Source: Halorussus salinisoli (lineage in GTDB: Archaea; Halobacteriota; Halobacteria; Halobacteriales; Haladaptataceae). From it: a DNA stretch of 64,000 nt. The notes below the pieces were generated by a model. The model worked only from the letters and a program-made list of their open reading frames with translations. It searched no databases and was not told the origin of the DNA. Below, piece after piece: positions 49,451 to 58,699 of this stretch. Within the stretch, counting starts at the first letter, position 1; each line of letters starts with the position of its first letter. The translations under genes were made by a program, and so were the position numbers. The stretch spans positions 496,001 through 560,000 of the forward strand of contig SZNP01000004.1 in NCBI GenBank assembly GCA_005239435.1, written 5' to 3'.

Positions 49451-50626
49451 ATGAAGATCGCGTACGTGTACGATGCAGTATACCCGTGGGAGAAAGGGGG
49501 TGCACAGAAGCGGGTGTGGGAGATTGCTCGACGATTGGCCGAGACGCACGACGTCCATCTGTATGGGATGCACTATTGGAACGGTCCCGACACGATCGAA
49601 CGTGACGGTGTGACGTTCCATGGGGTCTGTGACCCGAAGGACTTGTACGTGAACGGCCGACGGTCGATTCGGCAGGCACTCCACTTCGCCGTCCACGTGG
49701 CCCCACGCTTACGCGACGCCCAATTCGATATCGTAGATTGTCAGGCCTGGCCATTGTTTCCCCTCTTCCCATTGAAACTGCACGAAATCGCCCGTGAGTT
49801 GAGGCTCTGTGCTACCTGGTTTGAAGTCTGGGACCAGTACTGGTACGACTACCTGGGCTACAAGGGCGTCTTCGGACGAGCTATCGAACGCGCTAGCGTT
49901 CGATTGCCTACGGAAATCATCACCCTGTCAGACCACCTGAAGGCGGATTTAGCGACAATTGGGCGAGAGACTAACGTCTCCGTGGTTCACAACGGGGTCG
50001 ATTACGAGGGACTCCAAAACGTTCCCGTCGCCGAGCACGACTGGGACGTAATCTACGTCGGTCGGTTGGCGGAGCACAAACACGTTGACGTACTCTTGGA
50101 TGCTGTTGCTCAGGTGACCGACCAACTCGACCGCGACGTGAGTTGCGGCATCATTGGCGACGGACCGGAGCGGACCGCCTTGGAAGCGTATGCACGAGAC
50201 CGAGGGGTCACCGAGGCCGTCGAGTTCCTCGGGTTCGTCGAGGAGGACGAGACGGTCGTTGCAAATCTTAAAGCAGCAGACGTCTTCGTCTTGCCCTCGA
50301 CGCGTGAAGGCTTTCCGAATACGATTCTCGAAGCGAACGCATGTGGGACCCCGTCGATCGTCGTTGACCATCCAGATAATGGGGGAACGGCCGTTGTGAA
50401 CGATGGCGAAACGGGGTACATTACGCCGCTCTCGTCGGAGGTCATGGCTGATCGGATTACAACCGTTCTGACGGATCGAGCGACGCGAAGACGACTCCAA
50501 ACCAATGCACGTACATTCGGCAAACAGCACGATTGGGATCGGATCGTGGACGAACTCGAACAGGTGTACACAGACCTGGTTACGAATACACGCGAGGTGG
50601 AGGTGAGTCATCCCCATGCAACTTGA
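49451..50626 (+). CDS. Family 4 glycosyltransferase
   Basis: The 391-residue GT-B enzyme has an N-terminal acceptor domain MKIAYVYDAVYPWEKGGAQKRVWEIARRLAETHDV. The C-terminal donor domain has VIYVGRLAEHKHVDVLLDAV, CGIIGDGPERTALEAYARDRG, VEFLGFVEEDETVVANLKAADVFVLPSTREGFPNTILEANACGTPSIV (the E-x-x-x-x-x-x-E pair) and NGETGYI-like end blocks. It transfers a nucleotide sugar to a growing surface glycan. ATG at 49451 is chosen because the fold begins there. The gene overlaps the epimerase gene by 11 bp. Confidence 0.93.
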   Translation: MKIAYVYDAVYPWEKGGAQKRVWEIARRLAETHDVHLYGMHYWNGPDTIERDGVTFHGVCDPKDLYVNGRRSIRQALHFAVHVAPRLRDAQFDIVDCQAWPLFPLFPLKLHEIARELRLCATWFEVWDQYWYDYLGYKGVFGRAIERASVRLPTEIITLSDHLKADLATIGRETNVSVVHNGVDYEGLQNVPVAEHDWDVIYVGRLAEHKHVDVLLDAVAQVTDQLDRDVSCGIIGDGPERTALEAYARDRGVTEAVEFLGFVEEDETVVANLKAADVFVLPSTREGFPNTILEANACGTPSIVVDHPDNGGTAVVNDGETGYITPLSSEVMADRITTVLTDRATRRRLQTNARTFGKQHDWDRIVDELEQVYTDLVTNTREVEVSHPHAT

Positions 50627-51551
50627 TGGGAAACGCGTCCTCGTGACAGGGGGAGCGGGTTTTATCGGGACACATGTGACCCAGGAGTTAGTGGAGGCTG
50701 GCGCTGATGTCCACGTTATCGATAACATGTTCGCAGGTGGCGAAGCGCAACTTCCCGCGGATGCTTCCTTCACGGTACGCGATATCCGCTCGAAGGAGTT
50801 GCAGGAGGACGTCACGGAGTTTAAGCCGGATGCAATAATTCACTTGGCGGCGTTGCATTACATTCCGTACTGTAACGAGCATCCGGAAGACGCGTTCACC
50901 GTGAACGTGATGGGGACGCGCAATCTGCTGCGTGCGACCAGCGCAGTGCCGAACCTCGAATCCATCCTGTATACATCGTCGGCGGCGGTCTATCCACCGC
51001 GCGAAGGTGCCATGAGTGAGACGTCGGACGTCGGTCCGATCGACATCTACGGGCGCACGAAACTCATCGGTGAAGATCTCCTCCGGTTGTTTGCGGCCCA
51101 GGCGGACACTGCTGCGGTCACGGCGCGGCTATTCAACGTCTACGGACCGAACGACACGAACCCGCATTTGATTCCGGCGATTCTAGAGCAAGTCAGGGAT
51201 GGAGCCGAAACGATCGAACTCGGAAATCTCGCTCCTAAACGTGATTTCGTGTATGTCCGTGATGTCGCGCGAGCGTTAGTTACGCTTGTATCGAATCCAC
51301 AAGCGTCATATCGGGCCTTCAACGTCGGCACGGGGTCGACGTACTCTGTGCGAGAAGTCGTCGAGTGTGTCGGTACTGCCCTCGGTAAAGACCTCGATGT
51401 CGTCCAGGTTGCAGAACGGACACGCGAGACGGAGCGTCCCCACTTGGAGGCAGATATCGACCGTATCCGGTCGGAAACCGGATGGACACCGCAAACCGAA
51501 CTCGTCGAGGGCATTCGGCGGCAACTGAACCAGGAGCAGATATCATCATGA
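50616..51551 (+). CDS. NAD-dependent sugar epimerase/dehydratase
   Basis: The 311-residue extended SDR has GKRVLVTGGAGFIGTHVTQEL (NAD motif), VIDNMFAGG, LAALHYIPYCNEHPEDAFTVNVMGTRNLL, the catalytic SSAAVYPPREG...YGRTK (Y-x-x-x-K), and a substrate region LFNVYGPNDTNPHLIPAIL. It resembles GalE-type UDP-hexose 4-epimerases and would supply a nucleotide sugar to the neighbouring transferases. It overlaps both the upstream GT4 gene and the downstream sulfatase-fold gene (ATGA). Confidence 0.93.
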   Translation: MQLDGKRVLVTGGAGFIGTHVTQELVEAGADVHVIDNMFAGGEAQLPADASFTVRDIRSKELQEDVTEFKPDAIIHLAALHYIPYCNEHPEDAFTVNVMGTRNLLRATSAVPNLESILYTSSAAVYPPREGAMSETSDVGPIDIYGRTKLIGEDLLRLFAAQADTAAVTARLFNVYGPNDTNPHLIPAILEQVRDGAETIELGNLAPKRDFVYVRDVARALVTLVSNPQASYRAFNVGTGSTYSVREVVECVGTALGKDLDVVQVAERTRETERPHLEADIDRIRSETGWTPQTELVEGIRRQLNQEQISS

Positions 51552-52933
51552 GAAATATTGTACTCGTAACGTTCGATAGTCTGCGTGCCGATCACTGTAG
51601 TTTCATGGGCTACGAACGTGAGACGACGCCAACCCTCGATACGATGGCCGACAATGGGATCGTCTTCGAAAATGCGATTGCTCCAGCTTCACGGACGAAT
51701 CCCGCAATGGCAGGTGCGTTTACCGGGGAACCGTTGGTCGCTCACGACCGTGTTGCGAATCCCGAGCATTCACGCCGTCATCTGCGGCGTCACGGTACGC
51801 TCGCAGAAACACTGACTCGACAAGGGTATGAGGCAATTGCGTTCTGCCCGAACGCGTATGCGTCTCGCTACTACGGTTTCGACCGCGGATTTGACCGCTT
51901 CGAGGACTTTCTGTTTGACAGTAGCTGGTATCAGAAACTATTCGATAGACAACTCGCTGGTTCCAGCATCTATACGGCGTTCCGGAACCTTCGCAACTAC
52001 GTGCGGCGGCAAGAAGCGTTCAAAACGTGGGACACCTACATCGATGAAATCGAGCAGACGATTGCTGGCCGCGACACGGAAAATCCGTTTTTCCTCTGGG
52101 TGTTTTCGCTCGATACTCATTTCCCGTATCTGACGCCACGCCGGTACCGACGATGGAGTACGTGGTTCGACAACTATTATTATAATTGGCGCTGCAACCA
52201 ATTAATCGACCAGTTTAACGTCGAACTCTCGGCCTACGAACGGCAGCAGATACTTAATATCTACGACGATTCACTCGCATTCGGTGATCACCTCTTACGA
52301 GAATTACAGGACCGCTTAGCCGAGTACGATCCCGTATTCGTCGTCCATGGCGATCACGGTGAAGCGTTCGATGAACGCGGTATTTATGGCCATTTCTACC
52401 CGGAGTTGTATGAGGAGAATATTCGCGTTCCCCTCGTCGTCAGTGGGAAGGAAACCCCCTCGACGCGGGTGAACAGGCCGGTATCGCTCCTCCAACTCCC
52501 CGATCTCATTCAGGCTATGAGTACGCTCTCCGAGGAGCAAGCACTCCAACCGGAGCAGCGGCGGGCGCTCTCCGGGAACGACTGGGTGGTTGCATCCGAT
52601 TTCGATGGTCGGCGCAATCGACAGTTGACGGCTGTCCGCACGAAAAATCTCAAATACATTCTGCGGTCAGCCAACGACGAACCTCCGCAACGGGAACTCT
52701 ACGATCTGGCAGACGACCCTAACGAACAATCCAACGTGGCCGAGACCCACGCGGCAGCGGACGCGCTCCACCAACTCGCTGCGCGGCGACGCACCCACGA
52801 ACGAGAGCTTCTGACCCTCCGGCAAGCGAGTAATCAGCTCACACTCACAGCAGGCGACGGAGACCCAGTCCCGGATGGCACCCGTATCGATAGCCAGGCT
52901 CGCCAGACTAAATCCGGCATCGACAGTATTTGA
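51548..52933 (+). CDS. Sulfatase-fold enzyme lacking the sulfatase cysteine
   Basis: The 461-residue AP-superfamily protein has metal-binding Asp residues in MRNIVLVTFDSLRADH and HGDHGEAFDERGIYGHFYPELYEENIRVPLVV. Where true sulfatases have C-x-P-x-R, it has T50-N-P-A-M54 (ASRTNPAMAGAFTGE). Thr as nucleophile is found in phospho- and phosphoglycerol transferases of the superfamily, so a phosphate or phosphodiester substrate is more likely than a sulfate ester. There is no signal peptide or helix anchor. Its position in the glycan operon suggests modification of surface sugars or their lipid carriers. Confidence 0.85.
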   Translation: MRNIVLVTFDSLRADHCSFMGYERETTPTLDTMADNGIVFENAIAPASRTNPAMAGAFTGEPLVAHDRVANPEHSRRHLRRHGTLAETLTRQGYEAIAFCPNAYASRYYGFDRGFDRFEDFLFDSSWYQKLFDRQLAGSSIYTAFRNLRNYVRRQEAFKTWDTYIDEIEQTIAGRDTENPFFLWVFSLDTHFPYLTPRRYRRWSTWFDNYYYNWRCNQLIDQFNVELSAYERQQILNIYDDSLAFGDHLLRELQDRLAEYDPVFVVHGDHGEAFDERGIYGHFYPELYEENIRVPLVVSGKETPSTRVNRPVSLLQLPDLIQAMSTLSEEQALQPEQRRALSGNDWVVASDFDGRRNRQLTAVRTKNLKYILRSANDEPPQRELYDLADDPNEQSNVAETHAAADALHQLAARRRTHERELLTLRQASNQLTLTAGDGDPVPDGTRIDSQARQTKSGIDSI

Positions 52934-53025
52934 AACGACATGTGCGAAGACTGGGAAAAGATACGTAGTTACGAGCCGACTCTTCGGACGCTCGTCCAAA
53001 CTATTCGCACGACAGCGTGAATCAA

Positions 53026-54248
53026 ATGACGAAACCTAGCGAGGGGCCGAAGTGGCCGAAAAGGGAAACGGACATCGATAGAAGTGCGGCGAGTACCGAC
53101 GGGTGTGTGCTCTTTGTCTCACCGGGACCGAGTCTAGCTCAGCCTGCCAGTGGTGAAGGGACGCGACTGAAACACCTCTCACGAGAACTCGCGGCCGACT
53201 GGACGATTCTTACGTTGGTTCCAACGGCGGTCGCCGACGAGCAACCCTGTCCGGACTGGGTCAACCGCCGCTTCACCTACGACCAGTGGTCGATCCCACA
53301 CTTGACAGACTTCAATCCCGACTTTATCCGTGCGTTACGTCAAATCTTTTCGGAAATCACTGTCGACATCGTTCACCTTTCGACTGGCGTCTGCGCCGCT
53401 CGGGTCGTCGCGTCTATTACTCACGAACAGCCGACAGTGGTGTACGCGGCCCAGAATGTCGAAGCCGACCATGCGCGTGAGTTCGTTGCTTCCCAACTAC
53501 CAGCGTACAAACGAGTACTCGGCCCGCGACTTATCCCTCGGCTCGAACGCATGACCGTCGCTTGTGCCGACGCAATCACTACAGTGAGTGAGGCGGATAG
53601 AACACGCTTTCTCGACCGGTATTCGCTTCCCGAGGAGTTCGTTCGAGCGGTTCCGACCGGAAGTCCACAAATTTCCGAGTCCGATTTGCTGCCACCGGCA
53701 GTCGTCCGCGACCGCTACGGCTTAGATCAGCGGTCGATCGGTGTGTTTCACGGGAACTACGATCATCCACCGAACCGAGAGGCCGCGGACCTACTGTTGA
53801 CCAAGATAGCGCCGGTACTTCGCCAGCGAGGGGTAGACGTCCAACTCGTGCTGATGGGCAAGGGAGCGCCTGCAAGTTCGGAGCCGAACGTCCGGTCGCT
53901 TGGTTTCGTCGATGATCTCTATTCGGTGTTGAACGTAGCGGACTTCGCGGTAGTCCCGATTCTCCATGGCGGTGGCACGAAGACGAAGATCTACGATTAC
54001 GTGAGTCTCGGAGTTCCCCTCGTCGCAACCGAAAAGCCGTCACAGGGATCGAGCTTGTGGATCAAGTTCACGGGATTTTTACGGACCGAGTAAACGCCGA
54101 ATTCCTTACTGCCATCGAACGCACGGAGACGCATCCTGATCTGCGACGTAAGTTCCGACAGAATCTCCGCGCGCTCGCTCGTGATAACACGTGGCACCGA
54201 TCGGCAAAGATCCTAAACGCGTTCTATCGGGAGTGTAGAGCTGAGTGA
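53026..54248 (+). pseudogene. Family 4 glycosyltransferase interrupted by a frameshift
   Basis: From ATG 53026 (or GTG 53017) a GT4 protein reads through CVLFVSPGPSLAQPASGEGTRLKHLSRELAADW, VVYAAQNVEADHAREFV, and IGVFHGNYDHPPNREAADLL to VLNVADFAVVPILHGGGTKTKIYDYVSLGVPLVATEK. It then leaves frame and stops at 54093. The expected continuation (VTGIELVDQVHGIFTDRVNAEF... to 54248) lies in another frame. Adding one A to the A run at 54032-54035 would restore EKAVTGIELVDQ and a ~408-residue protein. It could be a mutation, phase-variation-like slippage or a sequencing error. Confidence 0.83.
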
Positions 54249-54344
54249 ATCCGCAGTTGACAACCGACCGCTTCAGGGGTTTTCCACCACGATATTTACG
54301 AAACAACCGACACGTGCGGCGATGAGTATACGGGCATTGCTTTG

Positions 54345-55307
54345 CTACCACCGTATGGCCTGCCCGATCGCACGACGGACTTGGCGTGGTAATCGGGAAT
54401 ACACCGTCGATAAGGGCCGGTCGAACAGCGCAAGCATCAACCCGATATGATAGCGAGGAACGAACGGATAGTATCGGATGGCACGGAGCGTGTACCGTCG
54501 GGCGATACCGGGCTGATCCGTCATAACCGCTATCCACCCGATCCGAAAATGGAGTTCCGCTCGCCATCGTCGCTCGAAGCGCCATCCGTACGTCGCCGCC
54601 AGACTCCCGAACTTCTCGAGTAACAGGGGTAGCGCGGTACGCTTCCGGTCAAGGCTACCGCTGACCTGTTCGTAATCCGCGTTAGCACCCCCACCGCGCT
54701 CGACAAGCGGTTCGGGGATAGAGGCAAACTCCCACGACCGCGAGAGACGGAGGAACCACTCCCAGTCGTCATCCATGGGAAACCGCGGATCTGGGAGACC
54801 GACATCCTCGATCGCTTTACGGTGGACCATCACGCTCGAATAACCACCGACAAAATTGTGAAGGAGCAGTTCTCTCGTCACGTCTCCCTCGACAGTGGGT
54901 GACCGTTCGCGCGTTTCGTTTCGATTCCTGCTACCGCAGTATGTGAGACCGACGTCTGATGACTCGGCCCGGAACAGGTTGACCTGTCGAGCTACCTTCC
55001 TTCGGAGGTAGCGGTCATCGTCGTCCAAGAATGCGACGAGATCGCCTGTCGATGCGGAGATACCGGTCGCCCTCGCCGCGTTCTGACCCTTGTTCTCCTC
55101 GTGTTCGAGGAGTCGGAAATCGAGCAAATCAGCGGTGTCAATACCGTCAAGTGACGCCTCAACACTAGTTTTCGATCCGTCATCGACCACGATCAATTCG
55201 ATCGGATCGTACGTCTGATCGAGAACGCTCTCGACGGCCGTTTTGAGAAAATCGGGGCGCTCGTACGTAGGAATTATAACACTCACCAGAGGCGTTTCCT
55301 GAACCAT
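54345..55307 (-). CDS. Family 2 glycosyltransferase
   Basis: The 320-residue GT-A enzyme has TPLVSVIIPTYERPDFLKTAVESVLDQTYDPIELIVVDDGS, then GQNAARATGISASTGDLVAFLDDDDRYLRRKVARQV (D-x-D metal site) and DPRFPMDDDWEWFLRLSR with the catalytic acidic cluster. The C-terminal ~90 residues have amphipathic segments (RYTLRAIRYYPFVPRYHIGLMLALF) that could rest on the membrane. It is on the opposite strand to the operon ending at 54248 and converges with it. Confidence 0.93.
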   Translation of the reverse strand: MVQETPLVSVIIPTYERPDFLKTAVESVLDQTYDPIELIVVDDGSKTSVEASLDGIDTADLLDFRLLEHEENKGQNAARATGISASTGDLVAFLDDDDRYLRRKVARQVNLFRAESSDVGLTYCGSRNRNETRERSPTVEGDVTRELLLHNFVGGYSSVMVHRKAIEDVGLPDPRFPMDDDWEWFLRLSRSWEFASIPEPLVERGGGANADYEQVSGSLDRKRTALPLLLEKFGSLAATYGWRFERRWRAELHFRIGWIAVMTDQPGIARRYTLRAIRYYPFVPRYHIGLMLALFDRPLSTVYSRLPRQVRRAIGQAIRW

Positions 55308-55459
55308 CCTTCCCTAAGGAGTAACCCGTTCACCACCGTTTTATAGATAAAGGAGCAAAAAGTAATATATGTGATCAATGTGTGCCGTTTAAGGTAATTG
55401 TTGGTCGAAGTAGCAGTCGGGGATTGCTACTGGATGACCGAAAGGAGAACAGGAACGTC

Positions 55460-56605
55460 TCAGGTTCCGTTGCGGACTGAGTCGTACACGTGTTCGACCC
55501 TTCGAGCAACGCTGATCCAATCTCGCTGTTTTGCTTCTCGATATGCACCGTGAGACAGATAGTGTAACTGACGCGGCTGTTTGATAAGACGAGTCACGGT
55601 TTCGGCGATGGCAGTAGCTCGTCGTGGAACGATATATCCAGATTCGCCGTCTCGAACGACGTCCGGAATGCCACCGACTGGCGGCCCCACGACTGGTGTG
55701 CCGGAGGCCATCGCCTCTAAAAATACCAGTCCGAACCCTTCGTAGTTGGATGTAAAGAGGAGAACGTCCGCTGATGCGTAGAGGAGGGGTAGATCCGCAT
55801 CAGGGACAAAGCCGAGAAACCGAACGCGGTCGGAGACACCTAATTCAGCTGCTAACTGACGTAATCGAGGCTCGCGCCGGCCAGCGCCAGCGATTAGAAG
55901 CTCGACATTATCGTACTCCATTTCACCGACGCTCCGAAGTGCTAAATCTGCCCCCTTTCGAGTGATAAGACGGCCGACAAACAGAAGCGTGAGATTCTCC
56001 TCGGACACGGCAGGGTGTGATTCAGTCCGTGGACAAAACCGGTCCGTATCCACACCGTGATGAATCAGAGTGACTTGCTCGGGGGACAGTCGGTACCGTT
56101 CGATCAACTGATCCTGCATCTCCGTACTGATTGCGATGACGTGGTCGGCCATGCGAGCCGCCACGGTGTCCATGACCGCGTTCATGGGGTGGAAAACGTA
56201 TTTCAGCAAGAAGTCAGCAGGCTGTTCGGCTGAGTGAGCCATCACTTCACTGGGCGCGAAGCTATGACTGGTCACGACGACCGGGACGTCAGTGCGCGAA
56301 AACGCCACTGTCGATGCTGGCATCAACGTGCCATGGAGTACGTCGTACTCCGAGGTATCCACTTCTCGACGCGCGACGAGATTGTAATACAAGGTCTCCA
56401 ATGTGACCAATTCGCGGTGTTCTGAAACGATATCGAACACCGTGACGTTGTCGTGTACGTCCCGCGGCACGTCGGTCGTTGATGACTGCGTGTACACGTC
56501 GACTTGATGCCCGCGCTGGCCGAGAGCGTTCGCCAGTTCGAAGACGTAGATTGCTGATCCGCCGCCTCTGGGAGGAAACATCTTCGAGAGAAACGCAATC
56601 TTCAT
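55460..56605 (-). CDS. Family 4 glycosyltransferase
   Basis: The 381-residue GT-B enzyme starts at ATG 56605 (MKIAFLSKMFPPRGGGSAIYVFELANALGQRGHQVDVYTQ), six codons inside a longer frame. The donor domain has LTLLFVGRLITRKGADLALRSVGEM, ELLIAGAGRREPRLRQLAAELG, and ADVLLFTSNYEGFGLVFLEAMASGTPVVGPPVGGIPDVV. It is probably a sugar transferase of surface glycan synthesis. About 320 bp separate it from the divergent AP-family genes. Confidence 0.93.
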   Translation of the reverse strand: MKIAFLSKMFPPRGGGSAIYVFELANALGQRGHQVDVYTQSSTTDVPRDVHDNVTVFDIVSEHRELVTLETLYYNLVARREVDTSEYDVLHGTLMPASTVAFSRTDVPVVVTSHSFAPSEVMAHSAEQPADFLLKYVFHPMNAVMDTVAARMADHVIAISTEMQDQLIERYRLSPEQVTLIHHGVDTDRFCPRTESHPAVSEENLTLLFVGRLITRKGADLALRSVGEMEYDNVELLIAGAGRREPRLRQLAAELGVSDRVRFLGFVPDADLPLLYASADVLLFTSNYEGFGLVFLEAMASGTPVVGPPVGGIPDVVRDGESGYIVPRRATAIAETVTRLIKQPRQLHYLSHGAYREAKQRDWISVARRVEHVYDSVRNGT

Positions 56606-56813
56606 TGTGGCTATCTCACACACCCGGCTTTATATCCATGACGGACACACACTCGAGTGAAGCACCGACGCCTTGAGCGATTCTGTGGAGTGTCGCCACC
56701 GAAACCGCCACTGCGTCGGCAACAAGTTCGCCCGGCGTGACTAAACCGGTCAAACAGTCTACGGGGACTTCTATTTTCAGACGGTTAAAGTAACGGTTCG
56801 AAAAATCAGTAGA

Positions 56814-56833
56814 GGTTTCGCTCGCTCGAAACC
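56814..56833. promoter_or_regulatory. Inverted repeat in the divergent intergenic region
   Basis: GGTTTCG (56814-56820) and CGAAACC (56827-56833) form a 7-bp dyad with a 6-nt spacer between the GT4 and AP-family genes. It could be an operator or a weak hairpin; no second copy was found. The rest of 56606-56929 is AT-rich. Confidence 0.3.
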
Positions 56834-56901
56834 AACACGGTTACTCTTTTATCGACCTACGGAAGGGCCACGGTACGGAGACCCTGTGTTACGAGTGGAG
56901 A

Positions 56902-57016
56902 TTTATAGGCGGTGCAGTGGCTACAAAACATGTATTCGATGAATCAAATGACCTCCGTCATTGCCAGACAGTCGGACGCTGTCACGATCGCACTACCGAC
57001 GAGGTCACACGTATGA
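56902..57016 (+). promoter_or_regulatory. TATA-like box and 28-codon leader ORF coupled to the next gene
   Basis: TTTATAG at 56902-56908 is about 25 nt before an ATG at 56930, so a leaderless transcript would begin there. That ATG opens MYSMNQMTSVIARQSDAVTI and eight more codons, and its TGA (57014-57016) overlaps the ATG of the phosphodiesterase gene (57013). The arrangement suggests translational coupling or a leader peptide. Confidence 0.5.
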
Positions 57017-58659
57017 ACGCGAGAAAAACGGTAATTTTTGGACTAGACGGAGCGTGTTTTCACTACCTTCAGCCGTGGCTCGATGAGGGAACGCTCCCCA
57101 CAATTCAGGACCTAATCGGACGCGGGGGGTGTGCGGCCCTCGAGAGTTGTGTCCCAGCCACGACTCCACCAGCGTGGACGTCGCTCACGACAGGCGTCAA
57201 TCCCGGAAAACACGGTATCTTTGGGTTCTACACCCGCCAGAAGAACACGTATCAGACTCGACCGGTATCGAACGCCGACGTCTACGCCCGTCGGCTGTGG
57301 GAGTACGCCTCGGAGGCTGGACTGACGTCGCTGGTCCTGAACGTCCCCGTCACGCATCCGCCGCGTGAAATCAGTGGAACGGTGATTCCAGGGTATATAG
57401 CCCAAGATTCACCAGAAACGTATCCTGCAGATATTCTCGACCAACTCGGACTGACGGGGTATTCTGTTTACGCCCCCTCGGAAGCGAGAGACGTTCCAAG
57501 CGACCAGCTGTTGACAGAGTGGCTCGAACTGACGGATTCGCGCCGGGAGCTCGCCTTGTCGTCGATGACTGCCTTCGATTGGGATCTGCTCTTTCTCCAG
57601 TTCCAAAAGACGGACGGAGCAGTCCACAAGTTCACCGACCGGGAAAAGATACGACGAGTGTTCGAACGCGTCGACGCGAGCATGAAGACCATCCTCGAAG
57701 CGGTGGACGGAGATCCAAACGTGTTCGTCGTGTCTGACCACGGAATTGGTCAAGAGAAGGAGTGGACCATCGCCCTGAACACCGTGCTTGCGCAAGCCGG
57801 CTACGTCGAGACCACGAAAAAACAATCGCGCGAAGAAACGTGGCTCGAACAGAATATCTTCACTTCCGACCAAACGGACGGGGCGTCAAATGGTCTCGAA
57901 CGTGTACTGCGTACGCTTGGATCGGTCGGAGTCACGAAGCAGCAGATTGAGCGCCTACTGTCGACAGTCGGGATGTACAATCTCGTGGCTAGCTACGCGC
58001 CCGCCGGATTAGGTGACTCGTTAGAAGAGGAGACTGTCGACCACGAACGAAGTACAGCGTTCTACGAAGGAATGGGCTTCAGCGGTGTTGATATCGGCGT
58101 CATCGTCAACGATGATCGGTTCTACTCCTCGGAGGTAGTCTCTGCAGAGGAATACGGCGAGGTTCGTGACGAGGTTATGCACCTACTCGAGACGCTAGAG
58201 GGACCCGCGGGAAAGCCGTTCGTAAACGTCACGCCGCGAGAAGACGTGTATCACGGGTCCCGCGTCGAGTATGCGCCCGACATTATTTTAGAGCAAGCCC
58301 CACCGTACGTCATCGGCAGCGACCAACCCCGAGGAAAGGCGTTCATTCCAACTGACGACGGTCGTATCGATCACACGCGACACGGCTTGATCGTCGCTGC
58401 TGGCCCGGACATCAGGGATGGGTGGTCACTCGAACAGACGCCGTCTATCACGGACGTGACTCCAACCGTTCTGCAACTCCTAGAGGTGCCGTTGAACAGT
58501 CGATTTGACGGGACAGTACTCGAGCCAGTATTACGAACTGATGCAGAACCATCGGTCGAGAGGTACGACGAGTACGAACCCAATAGGCGTAGTCAGCGTA
58601 CTCGGAGCGAGCAAACGAAACTGCGCGAACGCCTCCAGGGAATGGGGTATTTAGAATGA
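57013..58659 (+). CDS. AP-superfamily phosphodiesterase-like enzyme with catalytic Thr
   Basis: The 548-residue protein resembles type I phosphodiesterase/nucleotide pyrophosphatase-like enzymes: VIFGLDGACFHYLQPW (metal Asp 12), then VPATTPPAWTSLTTGVNPGKHGIFGFY with nucleophile Thr 56. VFVVSDHGIGQEKEW supplies metal ligands, and DGRIDHTRHGLIVAAGPDI the last histidines. There is no signal peptide. It ends RERLQGMGYLE. It begins a three-gene unit with a related enzyme and a flippase. The likely role is hydrolysis or transfer of a phosphodiester in glycan-lipid metabolism. An upstream GTG (56917) is rejected because the predicted transcript begins after it. Confidence 0.88.
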   Translation: MNARKTVIFGLDGACFHYLQPWLDEGTLPTIQDLIGRGGCAALESCVPATTPPAWTSLTTGVNPGKHGIFGFYTRQKNTYQTRPVSNADVYARRLWEYASEAGLTSLVLNVPVTHPPREISGTVIPGYIAQDSPETYPADILDQLGLTGYSVYAPSEARDVPSDQLLTEWLELTDSRRELALSSMTAFDWDLLFLQFQKTDGAVHKFTDREKIRRVFERVDASMKTILEAVDGDPNVFVVSDHGIGQEKEWTIALNTVLAQAGYVETTKKQSREETWLEQNIFTSDQTDGASNGLERVLRTLGSVGVTKQQIERLLSTVGMYNLVASYAPAGLGDSLEEETVDHERSTAFYEGMGFSGVDIGVIVNDDRFYSSEVVSAEEYGEVRDEVMHLLETLEGPAGKPFVNVTPREDVYHGSRVEYAPDIILEQAPPYVIGSDQPRGKAFIPTDDGRIDHTRHGLIVAAGPDIRDGWSLEQTPSITDVTPTVLQLLEVPLNSRFDGTVLEPVLRTDAEPSVERYDEYEPNRRSQRTRSEQTKLRERLQGMGYLE

Positions 58660-58699
58660 CAGTCAGACGACCACGCTCGATCGAAAACAGCATAAAAAT

